From: Cupriavidus pauculus
Lineage (GTDB): Bacteria > Pseudomonadota > Gammaproteobacteria > Burkholderiales > Burkholderiaceae
Length of the DNA stretch: 64,000 nucleotides
NCBI RefSeq assembly: GCF_002858765.1
Contig: NZ_PJRP01000002.1
Coordinates: 356,598 to 420,597 of the forward strand
Direction of reading: 5' to 3'
Both the position numbers and the translations under genes were made by a program. The notes under the pieces were generated by a model that did not search any database, was not told the DNA's origin, and saw only the letters and a program-made list of their open reading frames with translations. Of the stretch, positions 8,434-22,584 are shown in pieces. How positions within the stretch are numbered: position 1 is the first letter of the stretch; the number at the start of each line of letters is the position of its first letter.

Positions 8434-9339
8434 TTACGCGGGACGGCCTGCGCTGTCGAAGATCGCCTGCAAATGGCGCGGATGGTTGAACAGCGCCGGG
8501 TGCAGCCCGGCGTGGTAGGCTCGTAGCGCGCCATCGAGCTTCCACTGCTGCAGTCGCGCCGCAATGCGATCCGGTGGATGGGCAGCGACGTCCAGCGCAT
8601 CGCTGGCCAGCGCGATGCCCCACAGCGCACCGTACGCCGGCACGAACGTCGCCAGCGGCGCCACGTTCCTGAACACCTGGCGCAGGCGGGACAGCAACAG
8701 CCGCGCGGCCTCCGGCCGATGACAGGGCGGCCCCAGATGCAGTGACATCGCGCCGCCGGCGGTCAGACAGCGCCGTGCCGTCTGCAGGCCGTGCGGCGAG
8801 AATAGGGCGGCAGCCGGGCTGTTGTCGTCGGCTTCGGTCAGGTCGTACACGATCAGGTCGAACTGGCGACCGGCCCGTGCAAACGCTTCCATCAGGCCCA
8901 GGCCATCGCCGATGGCCAGGTGCAGGCGCGGATCTCCCGGTTCGTCGAGGGCGCCACGATGGATGCCCGGCAGCCATTCGCGCGCCAAGCGCACGACTTC
9001 GGCATCGAGCTCGGCCACTACCACTTCCCGCATGGTGGGAATTCGCAGCAATTCAAAGGCCGATCCGCCGTCGCCACCGCCCACTACCAGCGCGCTACGT
9101 GGCGAACCGTGCACTGCGGCCATCGGCACGGTCATCAGTTCATGCTGGATGTAGGCATCGGCTTCGGTACTCATCACGCGCCCATCCAGGCGGAAGATGC
9201 GACCAAAGTGCGCGTTCTCGCCGATTTCTACCTGCTGGTGCGGCGTGCGTGCCGCCGCCAGCACGGCGATATCGCCAAGCGTGGTGCCCGCGCCGGGCAC
9301 CAGCCATTCGGTCCACGCCTGCGACCCCCTTCGCGCCAC
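8434..9339 (-). CDS. Spermidine synthase-like aminopropyltransferase family protein
   Basis: The product has the polyamine aminopropyltransferase fold: an N-terminal beta domain, the SAM/dcSAM loop [17 protein letters not shown] and an acidic VYDLTEADD segment at the place of the catalytic Asp (DxTD in classical SpeE, here D-L-T-E). Family members transfer aminopropyl from decarboxylated SAM to putrescine; some relatives are orphan enzymes. GTG 9339 with GGAG just upstream gives 301 residues, close to SpeE. ATG 9408 or the start at 9447 would overlap the tkt start codon. The specificity is uncertain. Confidence 0.75.
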   Translation of the reverse strand: MARRGSQAWTEWLVPGAGTTLGDIAVLAAARTPHQQVEIGENAHFGRIFRLDGRVMSTEADAYIQHELMTVPMAAVHGSPRSALVVGGGDGGSAFELLRIPTMREVVVAELDAEVVRLAREWLPGIHRGALDEPGDPRLHLAIGDGLGLMEAFARAGRQFDLIVYDLTEADDNSPAAALFSPHGLQTARRCLTAGGAMSLHLGPPCHRPEAARLLLSRLRQVFRNVAPLATFVPAYGALWGIALASDALDVAAHPPDRIAARLQQWKLDGALRAYHAGLHPALFNHPRHLQAIFDSAGRPA

Positions 9340-9372
9340 GTCTCCGCGCCCGGAAATGCCGCCTGCTTCTGC

Positions 9373-9378
9373 TAAAAT
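9373..9378 (+). promoter_or_regulatory. -10 box of tkt
   Basis: TAAAAT about 29 bp ahead of the tkt ATG, in the short gap between divergent speE-like gene and tkt. The -35 is weak. Confidence 0.45.
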
Positions 9379-9406
9379 TGCGGTTTTCCCGCCGTCAGGT
9401 TCTCGC

Positions 9407-11443
9407 ATGTCTGCCCTCGCCCATCCCGCCACCAGTCCTTTTGCCAATCAACCCGTCAAGCTGATGGCCGATGCCATCCGCGTGCTTGCCATGGATGCCG
9501 TCCAGCAGGCCAACTCCGGTCACCCCGGCGCGCCGATGGGTATGGCGGACATCGCCGTGGCGTTGTGGGGCCGGCACCTGAAGCATAACCCGGTCAATCC
9601 GCACTGGGCCGACCGCGACCGCTTCGTGCTGTCTAACGGCCACGGATCGATGCTGATTTATGCCTTGCTGCATCTGACCGGCTACGACCTGCCGGTGGAA
9701 GAGCTGCGCAACTTCCGCCAACTGCACAGCAAGACCGCTGGCCACCCGGAATACGGCATCACCCCGGGCGTGGAAACGACCACCGGGCCGCTGGGCCAGG
9801 GCATTACCAACGCGGTAGGCATGGCACTGGCCGAGCGCCTGCTGGCCGAGGAATTCAACCGCCCGGGCTTCGACATCGTCAACCATCAGACCTACGTGTT
9901 CATGGGCGACGGCTGCCTGATGGAAGGCATCAGCCACGAGGCCTGCTCGCTGGCCGGCACGCTGAAGCTGAACAAGCTGATCGCGATGTGGGATGACAAC
10001 GGCATCTCGATCGACGGCGACGTGGTGCACTGGTTTGCCGACGACACGCCGAAGCGCTTCGAGGCCTACGGCTGGAACGTGATCCGCGGCGTGGACGGCC
10101 ACGACGTGGTGGCGGTGGACAACGCCATCGCCCAAGCCAAGGCCAGCGACAAGCCGACGCTGATCTGCTGCCGCACGATCATCGGCAAGGGTGCCCCGAA
10201 CAAGGCAGGCGGCCACGACGTGCATGGCGCCCCGCTGGGCGGTGCCGAAGTGCTGGCCACGCGCGAGGCGCTGGGCTGGGCCCACGCCCCGTTTGAACTG
10301 CCGGAAGACGTGTACACGGCCTGGAACGCCAAGGCCACCGGCGGCGCACTGGAAAAGGCTTGGGACGCGCTGTTCGACGCCTACTCCGAAGTGCATCCGT
10401 ATGAAGCCGGCGAATTCAAGCGCCGCATGCGCGGCGAGCTGCCGGGCGCATTCGATGCCGCCGTCGACGCCTTCATCGCCAAGTGCGAGGAAAAGGCCGA
10501 GACGATCGCCACGCGCAAGGCCAGCCAGAACACCATCGAGGCGCTCGCGCCGGTGCTGCCGGAATTCCTGGGCGGCTCGGCCGACCTGACCGGCTCGAAC
10601 CTGACCAACTGGTCGGGCACCCAGGCTGTGCGCGTGGATGCGTGGGGCAACCACATCAACTATGGCGTGCGCGAGTTCGGCATGAGCGCCATCATGAACG
10701 GCATCACGCTGCACGGCGGCTACGTGCCTTACGGCGCCACGTTCCTGACGTTCTCGGACTACAGCCGCAATGCGCTGCGCATGGCCGCGCTGATGAAGAT
10801 CCGCACGCTGTTCGTGTTCACGCACGATTCGATCGGCCTGGGCGAAGACGGCCCGACGCACCAGTCGATCGAGCACGTGGCCAGCCTGCGCCTGATCCCG
10901 AACCTGGACGTCTGGCGTACCGCAGACACGACCGAAACGGCCGTGGCCTGGGCCGAGTCGATCCGTCGCGAGAACGGCCCGAGCTGCCTGATCTTCAGCC
11001 GCCAGAACCTGCCATTCCAGAAGCGTGACGACGCCACGCGCGCCAATATCGCACGCGGCGGCTACGTGCTGCGCGATGCGAAGAACCCGCGCACCAAGCG
11101 TCCGGACGCCGTGATCCTGGCCACAGGCTCGGAAGTGGGTCTGGCCGTGGGCGCCGCCGATGCGCTGGCCGCCGAGGGCGTACATGTGCGCGTGGTATCG
11201 GTGCCGGCCACGACCGTGTTCGACAAGCAGGACGCCGCCTACAAGGCCAGCGTGCTGCCGGCAGGCGTGCCGCGCGTCGCCGTGGAAGCCGGCGTGACCG
11301 ATTTCTGGTGGAAGTACCAGGTCCAGGCGGTCGTCGGCATCGACACGTTCGGCGAATCGGCCCCGGCTGGCGTGCTGTTCAAGCACTTCGGCTTCACGGT
11401 AGACAATGTGGCCGACACCGTTCGCGCCACGCTCGCCCAGTAA
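9407..11443 (+). CDS. tkt: Transketolase
   Basis: The 678-residue thiamine-diphosphate enzyme moves two-carbon ketol units in the pentose phosphate and Calvin cycles. It shows the N-terminal signature with [17 protein letters not shown], the [14 protein letters not shown] cofactor-binding motif, the second signature [17 protein letters not shown], and a complete C-terminal domain. The ATG at 9407 gives [10 protein letters not shown] and the usual length. gap follows after 85 bp on the same strand, so both sugar-phosphate genes are likely one operon. Confidence 0.96.
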   Translation: MSALAHPATSPFANQPVKLMADAIRVLAMDAVQQANSGHPGAPMGMADIAVALWGRHLKHNPVNPHWADRDRFVLSNGHGSMLIYALLHLTGYDLPVEELRNFRQLHSKTAGHPEYGITPGVETTTGPLGQGITNAVGMALAERLLAEEFNRPGFDIVNHQTYVFMGDGCLMEGISHEACSLAGTLKLNKLIAMWDDNGISIDGDVVHWFADDTPKRFEAYGWNVIRGVDGHDVVAVDNAIAQAKASDKPTLICCRTIIGKGAPNKAGGHDVHGAPLGGAEVLATREALGWAHAPFELPEDVYTAWNAKATGGALEKAWDALFDAYSEVHPYEAGEFKRRMRGELPGAFDAAVDAFIAKCEEKAETIATRKASQNTIEALAPVLPEFLGGSADLTGSNLTNWSGTQAVRVDAWGNHINYGVREFGMSAIMNGITLHGGYVPYGATFLTFSDYSRNALRMAALMKIRTLFVFTHDSIGLGEDGPTHQSIEHVASLRLIPNLDVWRTADTTETAVAWAESIRRENGPSCLIFSRQNLPFQKRDDATRANIARGGYVLRDAKNPRTKRPDAVILATGSEVGLAVGAADALAAEGVHVRVVSVPATTVFDKQDAAYKASVLPAGVPRVAVEAGVTDFWWKYQVQAVVGIDTFGESAPAGVLFKHFGFTVDNVADTVRATLAQ

Positions 11444-11519
11444 TTTCCGCCCGCGCGGTCAGCCGGTGCGATGCGCCGGCGGGCGGCGCCGGCCACCGGC
11501 TTTATCGATTGCTCTCTAG

Positions 11520-12527
<1,008 letters not shown>

Positions 12528-12544
12528 TTGGCACTCGCCTCATG

Positions 12545-12572
12545 AAAAACGCGCCTTCGGGCGCGTTTTTTT
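12545..12572. terminator. Bidirectional terminator between gap and the flavin reductase gene
   Basis: ACGCGCC-TTCG-GGCGCGT (12549-12566) with A-tract before and T-tract after, so it can act on both strands. Confidence 0.9.
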
Positions 12573-12592
12573 ATGATGGGCCGACGCGTGGA

Positions 12593-13189
12593 TCAGGGCG
12601 TCAGCGGTTTGGCATCGACGGTATCGCCGTCCACCAGGAAATGTCCGCCCGCCACATGGTGGATGGTGCGCAGGCTGTCGTGGCCGGTAAAGTGCCAGCG
12701 GCCTTCGCTGAAGACGCGGCTGTCGGCATGGGCGGCCACCACTTCGCCCAGGAACAGGTCGTAGCCGGCCTGGATGGCGGGCTCCGGCAGCAGCCGGCAT
12801 TCGAGCCAGGCCGCGCAGCCTTCCAGCAAGGGCGCACCGACCACGCTGCCGGCGAACGTCTGCAGCCCGTAGGCGGCGAATTTGTCGACGCCTTGCTGTT
12901 CGCGCATCGTCAGCCCTGAACTGGAGCCAAGCGCCTGGGTAATGTCGACCTGGCCGACGGTGGGCACCTGCAGGGCAAACTCACCGCTGGCCTCGAGCAG
13001 GCGGCGCGTCCAGGTGGCCTTGTCCAGGACGACCGCCACCTTGGGCGGCGCAAAATCGAGCGGCATGGCCCAGGCCGCCGCCATGATGTTGCGCTGGCCG
13101 TCGTGGGCCGCGCTGACCAGTACCGTGGGACCGTGATTGAGCAGCCGGTAGGCTTTGGCGAGATCGACGCCAACACGAGGGGAAGTCAT
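12593..13189 (-). CDS. Flavin reductase-like, FMN-binding protein
   Basis: The 198-residue product fits the flavoredoxin/flavin reductase-like split-barrel family: an N-terminal GPTVLVSAAHDGQRNIMAA segment, KVAVVLDKATWTRRLLEA and FALQVPTVGQ, all around the FMN phosphate site. Partner and substrate are unknown. ATG 13189 (MTSPRVGVDL) is preferred over the start at 13231. It is divergent from phcA, and the two share a 290-bp control region with an inverted repeat. Confidence 0.78.
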   Translation of the reverse strand: MTSPRVGVDLAKAYRLLNHGPTVLVSAAHDGQRNIMAAAWAMPLDFAPPKVAVVLDKATWTRRLLEASGEFALQVPTVGQVDITQALGSSSGLTMREQQGVDKFAAYGLQTFAGSVVGAPLLEGCAAWLECRLLPEPAIQAGYDLFLGEVVAAHADSRVFSEGRWHFTGHDSLRTIHHVAGGHFLVDGDTVDAKPLTP

Positions 13190-13289
13190 GATGCGAGTCC
13201 GAAAATTCCGAGATAATGTGCGCGGGCGCAAGGCAGGATCGAGCCCTTGCAGATCAATATAGCGGGCTTCGTAGGCATTAGTAGCGCGG

Positions 13290-13323
13290 TTTTTGACATT
13301 ATCTGTCTCAAAGTTGTCAAAAA
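13290..13323. promoter_or_regulatory. Inverted repeat between the flavin reductase gene and phcA
   Basis: TTTTTGACA (13290-13298) and TGTCAAAAA (13315-13323) form a perfect 9-bp inverted repeat with a 16-bp spacer; the arms continue imperfectly as GCGG/CCGC. It lies in a less GC-rich region about 160 bp upstream of phcA and 100 bp upstream of the flavin reductase gene, a plausible operator for either. Confidence 0.55.
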
Positions 13324-13481
13324 TCCGCTGATTACCAATTCACGTAGTGCGAGAAATGCTGAATTTGCTTTTCCCTGCCGTTTTTTTCTCTTACACTCGG
13401 AAGAATCTGTTGATATCTGATGTGCAGCCAGTGAAAGTGGTGGGGCCATCGAAGCGCGAGACATAACAACCGGGCCTGATC

Positions 13482-14486
13482 ATGGTGAACGTGGATACCA
13501 AGCTGCTCGTGATTTTTACCGAGCTGCTGAGCAAGCGGAACGCCACCTATGTGGCGGAAAAGATGCATATGACGGCGCCCGCCGTATCGCATTCGCTTGG
13601 CCGCCTGCGCGAAATCTTCGACGATCCTCTCTTTATTCGTGTGCCCCACGGCCTGACGCCGACGCCCCGTGCGCTGGAACTGGGTCCGAAAATTCGGGAC
13701 ATGCTCGATCTGTGGTCGTCCATCAACGAAGGCGACGCGGACAATTTTGATCCGGCGGTTGCCACGGGCACCCTGAGCATCGGTTTCGCAGCCGAACTGG
13801 GCGATACCGTCTTCAACCGCTTCGTGCTGCGCATCAAGCAGTCCGCGCCGGACCTGCACATCCGGCTGGTTGAATCGCATTCCTGGGAAAGTGACGTGGC
13901 GTCCATGCGCGCCAACGAGCTTGACCTGGCATTTTCTCCATTCCCGACGCGCCACCCGGAAATCGTTGAGGAAATGGTGACGTCGCTGAACCTGTGGGTG
14001 TGCGCGCGCAAGAATCATCCGCTTCTGCAGAAGGATTGCACGCTGGAGCAGTATCTGGAATGCAGCCACATCTTCATGGCGCATTCGGGCGGAGCGGGCC
14101 GTCCGGCGCCTGCACTGATTCCGCTGGACTACGCGTTGCAGCAGCGCGGCCTGAAGCGCAATGCCACGCTGACGGTGCATTCGTGGCGCGCGCAGGCTGA
14201 GCTGGCCGCGCAGACGGACATGATCTTCACGGTCAACGCCCTGACCAAGGACATGGCCTGCGAGACCTACGGCCTCAAGGCGTTCCCGTTGCCGGCCGAA
14301 CTGAATACGACGCTGGGCCTGAACATGTTCTGGCACCGCAGCCGGAACACGCATCCGATGCTGGTCTGGGCCCGCCACCTTTTTCGTCAGGTGGTTGGAG
14401 AATTCGTAGGCCTTCCGCAAGTCACTGTGGCTCGCAATCTGCGCGTGGTGACGGAAGCCGAGCAGGACGACCTGCCGCAGGAATAA
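13482..14486 (+). CDS. phcA: LysR-type virulence/density regulator PhcA
   Basis: The 334-residue protein has a LysR helix-turn-helix at residues about 1-62 (NATYVAEKMHMTAPAVSHSL) and a periplasmic-binding-like effector domain after it. Its N-terminus (MVNVDTKLLVIF, LSKRNATYVAEKMHM) matches what I remember of Ralstonia PhcA, the global regulator that is released from inhibition when PhcS/PhcR sense the methyl ester signal. In Ralstonia phcA also lies near gap and fur (from memory). phcBSRQ is at 38.7-43.6 kb here, so the output regulator is unlinked from its operon. A perfect hairpin terminator follows, shared with fur. Confidence 0.87.
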   Translation: MVNVDTKLLVIFTELLSKRNATYVAEKMHMTAPAVSHSLGRLREIFDDPLFIRVPHGLTPTPRALELGPKIRDMLDLWSSINEGDADNFDPAVATGTLSIGFAAELGDTVFNRFVLRIKQSAPDLHIRLVESHSWESDVASMRANELDLAFSPFPTRHPEIVEEMVTSLNLWVCARKNHPLLQKDCTLEQYLECSHIFMAHSGGAGRPAPALIPLDYALQQRGLKRNATLTVHSWRAQAELAAQTDMIFTVNALTKDMACETYGLKAFPLPAELNTTLGLNMFWHRSRNTHPMLVWARHLFRQVVGEFVGLPQVTVARNLRVVTEAEQDDLPQE

Positions 14487-14508
14487 CCGGCAGAGGGTAA
14501 GCCCAAAA

Positions 14509-14540
14509 CAAAAAACCGGCGCCATGGCGCCGGTTTTTTG
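14509..14540. terminator. Bidirectional terminator between phcA and fur
   Basis: A 15-bp perfect stem: CAAAAAACCGGCGCC (14509-14523) and GGCGCCGGTTTTTTG (14526-14540) with a 2-base centre. A- and T-tracts lie on opposite sides, so it serves both convergent genes. Confidence 0.93.
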
Positions 14541-14583
14541 TTGCCTGCATTCTCGGCGCCAGTACATGCCGGCGCCGCGCGGC

Positions 14584-15015
14584 TTATCGTTTGGGTCTGT
14601 GGGGACAGTCGTTCTTGGTGCAGTTGCCGTACAGCGACAACGCATGTTCCTGCAACGCAAAGCCGCGCTCGCGCGCAATGCTCTGCTGGCGCTGCTCGAT
14701 ATCGCCGTCGAAGAATTCCTCGACGCGACCGCAGTCCAGGCACACCAGGTGATCGTGGTGCTTGCCTTCGTTGAGTTCGAAAATAGCCTTGCCCGACTCG
14801 AAGTTGTTGCGCGACAGCAGGCCCGCTTGCTCGAACTGGGTCAGGACACGATAGACCGTGGCGAGGCCGATATCCATGTGCTCATTGAGCAGGATCCGGT
14901 AAACATCTTCCGCGCTCAAATGGCGCTGCTCGCTGGTCTGGAAGATTTCAAGAATCTTCAGGCGGGGGACGGTCGCCTTGAGGCCGATATTTTTGAGGTC
15001 CGCCGGACTCGGCAT
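14584..15015 (-). CDS. fur: Ferric uptake regulator
   Basis: Fur is an Fe(II)-sensing repressor. The 143-residue protein has the winged-helix segment [23 protein letters not shown] (shown in part), the metal-binding [18 protein letters not shown] motif, and a C-terminal Cys pair ([10 protein letters not shown]). Start [13 protein letters not shown] is the family norm. It is divergent from bamE, an arrangement common in beta- and gammaproteobacteria. Confidence 0.96.
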   Translation of the reverse strand: MPSPADLKNIGLKATVPRLKILEIFQTSEQRHLSAEDVYRILLNEHMDIGLATVYRVLTQFEQAGLLSRNNFESGKAIFELNEGKHHDHLVCLDCGRVEEFFDGDIEQRQQSIARERGFALQEHALSLYGNCTKNDCPHRPKR

Positions 15016-15214
15016 GGGCGTGACTCCCTAGAGTACAATGTCTGGATAGTTGAATCATAAGGGTTTTGGCGACAAAAGTCGCCCCGGTGCCATGGCGCCC
15101 GGCCGCTACCCGCAAGGTGGCGTTCCCGCGATGCGCCTGGCCGTGCCGGCCGCCCCCGCTTTTTGCGGAGCGTCGGTTCCGGCACAGAACCATTCCCGTC
15201 TGGAAGCGAGATAC

Positions 15215-15829
15215 ATGCGTTCATTCCGTTCGTCCGCCATGCGCCCGGCGCTGGTGTCTTCCCTGCTGGCCGCCGCACTGCTGGCTGGCGCCTGCTCGGC
15301 CTACGACAGCACGTCGCGCAAGGTGGCAGAAGCCATCACGCCCTATCGCATCAACATCGTCCAGGGCAACTTCGTGTCCCGCGAGGCGGCTTCCCAACTG
15401 CGCGAAGGCATGACGCGCGACCAGGTGCGATTCCTGCTGGGCACGCCGCTGCTACAGGACGTGTTCCACGGCAATCGCTGGGACTACTATTTCTCGTTCC
15501 GCCGGGGCAGCACGCCGGTGGTTCAGTCACGCCAGTTCACGGTGTTCTTCGAGGACGACAAGCTGGTGAAGTGGCAAGGCGGCGATTTGCCGTCGGAATA
15601 CGAGCTGATTGCCGAAATTGACGGCATGAAGGCGGCGCAGCGGAACCAGAAGATCGGCCTTGCATCGTCGACCTCCAGCGCGGCGCAGGCAGCGTCCGCG
15701 CCGGCCGCTGCTGGCGCCTCGGCGCCGGAAGCCGCACCGGCACCGGCAGCCGAATCGACACCTCCGGCCTCCGAGCCGGCAGCCCAGTCGCCGGCTCCGA
15801 ATGCCACGCCGGACAAACCGGCCAGCTGA
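15215..15829 (+). CDS. bamE: Outer membrane assembly lipoprotein BamE (OmlA/SmpA)
   Basis: The protein is a lipoprotein of the BAM beta-barrel assembly machine. It has a signal with the lipobox LLAGAC (lipidated Cys about residue 27), then the SmpA/OmlA domain with the motifs [31 protein letters not shown] and RWDYYFSF. At 204 residues it is much longer than E. coli BamE (113) because of an Ala/Pro/Ser-rich C-terminal tail of about 60 residues. ATG 15215 follows GGAAGCGAG and gives a proper signal; the open frame to 15050 is not likely to be used. Confidence 0.93.
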   Translation: MRSFRSSAMRPALVSSLLAAALLAGACSAYDSTSRKVAEAITPYRINIVQGNFVSREAASQLREGMTRDQVRFLLGTPLLQDVFHGNRWDYYFSFRRGSTPVVQSRQFTVFFEDDKLVKWQGGDLPSEYELIAEIDGMKAAQRNQKIGLASSTSSAAQAASAPAAAGASAPEAAPAPAAESTPPASEPAAQSPAPNATPDKPAS

Positions 15830-15932
15830 TCCGTTCTCGGAACCGGCCCGCGCCGGTTCCCGCCAACTGCACCCTTGCGCCCGGCCGTCTGGCTGGGTCG
15901 CAGTCTTCCCAGTCTTCCGACACCGCCACGCC

Positions 15933-16730
15933 ATGAAAATCGCCATCGCAGGTGCCTCCGGCCGCATGGGCCGCATGCTGATCGAAACCGTTCTGAATAC
16001 CGATGGCGTCACGCTCGCGGGCGCGCTGGAGCATGCGTCGTCGCCTGCGCTGGGCCAGGATGCCGCCATGTTCCTGGGCCGTGCCACGGGCATCAAGATC
16101 TCGTCCGATATCGAAGCCGTGCTGGGCGCCGCCGATTGCCTGATCGATTTCACGCGCCCCGAAGGCACGTTGGTGCACCTGGATGTGGCAAAGCGCTTGG
16201 GCAAGAAGATCGTGGTCGGCACGACCGGGTTCGATGCTGCCGGCAAGCAGGCCCTGGCCGATGCCGCCAAGGTGATCGGCGTGGTGTTTGCCTCGAATTT
16301 CAGCGTGGGCGTCAACGCCACGTTCAAGCTGCTCGAAGTGGCCGCCAAGCTGCTGTCGACGGGTTATGACATCGAAGTGATCGAGGCGCACCATCGCCAC
16401 AAGGTCGATGCCCCGTCCGGTACCGCGCTGACAATGGGTGAAGTGATTGCCGATGCCCTTGGTCGAAATCTCGATGATTGCGCCGTGTACGCCCGCGAAG
16501 GCCATACCGGCCCGCGCGACCCGAACTCGATCGGTTTTGCCACGATCCGCGGCGGCGACATCGTGGGCGATCACACGGTGATGTTCGCCGGTATCGGCGA
16601 GCGCATCGAGATCAGCCACAAGTCGTCCAGCCGCCAGTCCTACGCCGATGGCGCGGTGCGGGCTGCACGCTTCCTGGCCGACAAGCCCAGCGGCATGTTC
16701 GACATGCAGGATGTGCTGGGCCTGAAGTAA
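15933..16730 (+). CDS. dapB: 4-hydroxy-tetrahydrodipicolinate reductase
   Basis: DapB reduces hydroxytetrahydrodipicolinate in the lysine and diaminopimelate pathway. The 265-residue protein begins with the Rossmann motif [15 protein letters not shown] and contains the catalytic [15 protein letters not shown] segment and the [10 protein letters not shown] dinucleotide motif. It lies 103 bp downstream of bamE on the same strand. Confidence 0.96.
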   Translation: MKIAIAGASGRMGRMLIETVLNTDGVTLAGALEHASSPALGQDAAMFLGRATGIKISSDIEAVLGAADCLIDFTRPEGTLVHLDVAKRLGKKIVVGTTGFDAAGKQALADAAKVIGVVFASNFSVGVNATFKLLEVAAKLLSTGYDIEVIEAHHRHKVDAPSGTALTMGEVIADALGRNLDDCAVYAREGHTGPRDPNSIGFATIRGGDIVGDHTVMFAGIGERIEISHKSSSRQSYADGAVRAARFLADKPSGMFDMQDVLGLK

Positions 16731-19526
<2,796 letters not shown>

Positions 19527-19552
19527 GCCACACAGCCAGGAAGACACAAGCA

Positions 19553-20068
19553 ATGGATCGACCGGACATGGGACGCCGCGGATTTCTCGCCATCGGTGCG
19601 GCAATGGCGGCCGCCGGCCTGCTGGCCGGCTGCGGCTTTCACATGCGCGGCAACGCCGATTTCGCGTTCAAGCGGCTCTACATCGGCATTCCGTCCAACA
19701 CGCTGATGGGCGCCGATCTGCGCCGCAATATCCGCAATGGCTCCGACACGCAGATCGTGGAGGAGAGAGAGGGGGCGGATGCGGTGCTGGATGTGCTGGC
19801 CGATTCGCGTGCCAAGTCGATCCTGTCGATCACGGCGCAGGGCGTGGTGCGCGAATACCGGCTGACGCAGCGCTTCAGCTTCCGGCTGCGCGATGCGGCG
19901 GGCAAGGAATTGATCGCCCCGTCGACGCTAATCCTGACGCGCGACCTGACCTACAACGAAGCCAATACGCTGGCCAAGGACTACGAAGAGCAGCAGCTGT
20001 ATCGCGATATGCAGAAGGACATCGTGCAGCAGCTGATGCGCCGCCTGGCGGCGGTCAAGACGATCTGA
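19553..20068 (+). CDS. lptE: LPS-assembly lipoprotein LptE
   Basis: LptE sits with LptD in the outer membrane and helps place lipopolysaccharide at the surface. The 171-residue protein has a signal with a twin arginine (GRRGFLAIG) and lipobox LLAGCGFHMRG, followed by the LptE domain. Position between leuS and holA is the classic location of lptE (rlpB). GGAAG is upstream of the ATG. Confidence 0.9.
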   Translation: MDRPDMGRRGFLAIGAAMAAAGLLAGCGFHMRGNADFAFKRLYIGIPSNTLMGADLRRNIRNGSDTQIVEEREGADAVLDVLADSRAKSILSITAQGVVREYRLTQRFSFRLRDAAGKELIAPSTLILTRDLTYNEANTLAKDYEEQQLYRDMQKDIVQQLMRRLAAVKTI

Positions 20069-20108
20069 CGCGCCAGGCGCGGATCGCTTCGCAGTCACAG
20101 GGCAACAC

Positions 20109-21179
20109 ATGCAGCTCAAGTTCGACGGACTCGATGGACACCTGAAGCAGGCCCAGGCCAAGGGCCTGGCGCCGCTGTACGTGGTGCATGGCGACGAGCA
20201 CCTGCTGGTGCTCGAGGCGGTGGACCGCCTGCGCCGCGCCGCGCGGGAATCGGGCTTTACCGAGCGCGAAGTGCTGGTGGCCGAGCGCGGTTTCCATTGG
20301 GGCCAGGTCACCGAGGCCCAGCAGTCGATGTCGCTGTTCGGCGATCGCAAGATCGTGGAACTGCGCGTGCCGTCGGGCAAGCCTGGCAAGGATGGCGGCG
20401 AGGCATTGCGCGCCGTGGCGGCCCAGCCGTCGCCGGACGTGGTGATGCTGGTCACCTTGCCGCGGCTCGACTTCGCCACTTCGAAGTCCGCCTGGTTCCA
20501 GGCGCTGGAATCGGCCGGGGTATCGATCAAGGTGGATGCCGTGGACCGCACGCGCCTGCCCGCTTGGGTGGGCGATCGGCTGGCCCTGCAGCAACAGCGC
20601 GTGGAGCCGGGCGAACCCGGCCGGCGCTCGCTGCAGTTCATCGCCGACAAGGTGGAAGGCAACCTGCTAGCCGCGCACCAGGAAATCCAGAAGCTGGGGC
20701 TGCTGTACCCGCCCGGCGTTCTGACGTTCGACCAGGTCCACGACGCGGTGCTGAACGTGGCCCGCTACGACGTATTCAAGCTGTCCGAGGCGATGCTCGG
20801 CGGCGATGTGCCCCGTCTGACGCGCATGCTCGAAGGGCTGCGCGGCGAGGGCGAGGCCACGGTGCTGGTGCTGTGGGCGTTGACCGAGGAAATTCGCGTA
20901 TTATCCAAGGTCCGGCAAGGGCTGGCGGCTGGCAAGCCGGCAGGTGTGCTGATGCGCGAACTGCGCGTCTGGGGCCCGCGTGAGCGCCTGGTGCCACAGG
21001 CCGCGCAACGGCTGTCGATGCCGCAGCTGGAGGCTGCGCTGGCCATGGCCGCGCGGCTGGACCGCCAGGTCAAGGGCCTGGGCGACCTGCCAGGCGCGGG
21101 TGGCGCAGCGGGCAGCCTGCCGGCCGAGCCATGGGACGGCCTGCTGCAGCTGGCGCTGCTGATCGCCCGGCCGGCCTGA
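20109..21179 (+). CDS. holA: DNA polymerase III subunit delta
   Basis: HolA opens the sliding clamp as part of the clamp loader. The 356-residue protein starts with [20 protein letters not shown], the typical delta-subunit N-terminus, continues through an AAA+-like region lacking a functional Walker motif, and has the helical [11 protein letters not shown] and [13 protein letters not shown] segments of the collar domain. Location after lptE supports the call. Confidence 0.93.
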   Translation: MQLKFDGLDGHLKQAQAKGLAPLYVVHGDEHLLVLEAVDRLRRAARESGFTEREVLVAERGFHWGQVTEAQQSMSLFGDRKIVELRVPSGKPGKDGGEALRAVAAQPSPDVVMLVTLPRLDFATSKSAWFQALESAGVSIKVDAVDRTRLPAWVGDRLALQQQRVEPGEPGRRSLQFIADKVEGNLLAAHQEIQKLGLLYPPGVLTFDQVHDAVLNVARYDVFKLSEAMLGGDVPRLTRMLEGLRGEGEATVLVLWALTEEIRVLSKVRQGLAAGKPAGVLMRELRVWGPRERLVPQAAQRLSMPQLEAALAMAARLDRQVKGLGDLPGAGGAAGSLPAEPWDGLLQLALLIARPA

Positions 21180-21285
21180 CGTCCCCGAATCCAAGCAGCG
21201 AACCAAACTGAATACTGCCGGTAGCCGCGCCGGCGCCTCGACATCGCGGCACCCAAAGCAGACCGGGCTGGACCCGGACACCATC

Positions 21286-22566
21286 ATGACCGAGTTCGAT
21301 CTCCACGCTTACATGAACCGCGTTGGCCAGCAGGCCCGCGCGGCGTCGCGCGCCATGGCGCGGGCCTCCACGGCCGACAAGAACCGTGCGCTGCTGACGA
21401 TTGCCGCGGCCATTCGGCGCGATGCCGACAAGCTCAAGGCCATCAACGCCCGTGACGTCGAACGCGCCCGCGCCAACGGCCAGGACGCTGCCTTCGTGGA
21501 TCGCCTGACGCTGTCCGACAAGGCCATCGACACCATGGCCGCCGGCCTGGAGCAGATTGCCGCGCTGCCCGACCCGATCGGCGAGATCGGCAACATGAAG
21601 TTCCGTCCCACGGGCATCCAGGTGGGGCAGATGCGCGTACCGCTGGGCGTGATCGGCATCATCTACGAATCGCGCCCGAACGTGACGATCGACGCCGCGG
21701 CGCTGTGCCTGAAATCGGGCAACGCCACGATCCTGCGCGGCGGCTCGGAAGCCATCGAATCGAACACGGCGCTGGCCGCGCTGGTGGCCGAGGGCCTGGC
21801 TGCCGCCGGCCTGCCGGGCGAGGCGGTACAGGTCATCGAAACCACGGACCGCGCCGCCGTGGGCCGCCTGATCACGATGAACGAATACGTCGACGTGATC
21901 GTGCCGCGCGGCGGCAAGAGCCTGATCGCGCGCCTGATCGAGGAAGGCCGCGTGCCGATGATCAAGCACCTGGACGGCATCTGCCACGTCTACATCGACG
22001 ACGCCGCCGATGTGGAAAAGGCCGTACGCATCTGCGACAACGCCAAGACGCAGCGTTACGCGCCGTGCAACACGATGGAAACGCTGCTGGTGTCGCGCCA
22101 GATCGCCGCCACCGTGCTGCCGCCGCTGTGCCACATCTATCAGGATAAGGGCGTGGAACTGCGCGTCTGCGCCGATACGCGCGCCACGCTGGAGGCCGCG
22201 GGTTTCAGCGGGCTGGTCGACGCCACCGAGGAAGACTGGCGCCTGGAATACCTGGCGCCGGTGCTGGCCATCCGTACCGTCGACGGCCTGGACTCCGCGA
22301 TTGCGCACATCAACACCTACGGCTCGGCCCACACCGATTCGATCGTGACCGAGAACTACAGCACCGGCATGCGCTTTATCCGCGAGGTGGACTCGGCCAG
22401 CGTGATGATCAATGCGTCGACGCGCTTTGCCGATGGCTTCGAGTACGGCCTGGGCGCCGAAATCGGCATCTCGAACGACAAGCTGCACGCCCGTGGCCCG
22501 GTGGGGCTGGAAGGGCTGACATCGCTCAAGTACGTCGTGTTCGGTCACGGCGAAGTGCGCACGTAA
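21286..22566 (+). CDS. proA: Gamma-glutamyl phosphate reductase
   Basis: ProA reduces glutamyl 5-phosphate to the semialdehyde, the second step of proline synthesis. The 426-residue aldehyde-dehydrogenase-fold protein has [40 protein letters not shown] and the catalytic Cys in [12 protein letters not shown]. It lies 106 bp after holA. proC, the last enzyme of the pathway, is also in the window (55181-56002). Confidence 0.97.
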   Translation: MTEFDLHAYMNRVGQQARAASRAMARASTADKNRALLTIAAAIRRDADKLKAINARDVERARANGQDAAFVDRLTLSDKAIDTMAAGLEQIAALPDPIGEIGNMKFRPTGIQVGQMRVPLGVIGIIYESRPNVTIDAAALCLKSGNATILRGGSEAIESNTALAALVAEGLAAAGLPGEAVQVIETTDRAAVGRLITMNEYVDVIVPRGGKSLIARLIEEGRVPMIKHLDGICHVYIDDAADVEKAVRICDNAKTQRYAPCNTMETLLVSRQIAATVLPPLCHIYQDKGVELRVCADTRATLEAAGFSGLVDATEEDWRLEYLAPVLAIRTVDGLDSAIAHINTYGSAHTDSIVTENYSTGMRFIREVDSASVMINASTRFADGFEYGLGAEIGISNDKLHARGPVGLEGLTSLKYVVFGHGEVRT

Positions 22567-22584
22567 GGGAAGGCGAGAACGCAG

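Noticed and set aside
13482..14486. NodD/SyrM-type LysR regulator
   Set aside because: The N-terminal sequence and the gap/fur setting fit PhcA better, and phcBSRQ is in the same window.
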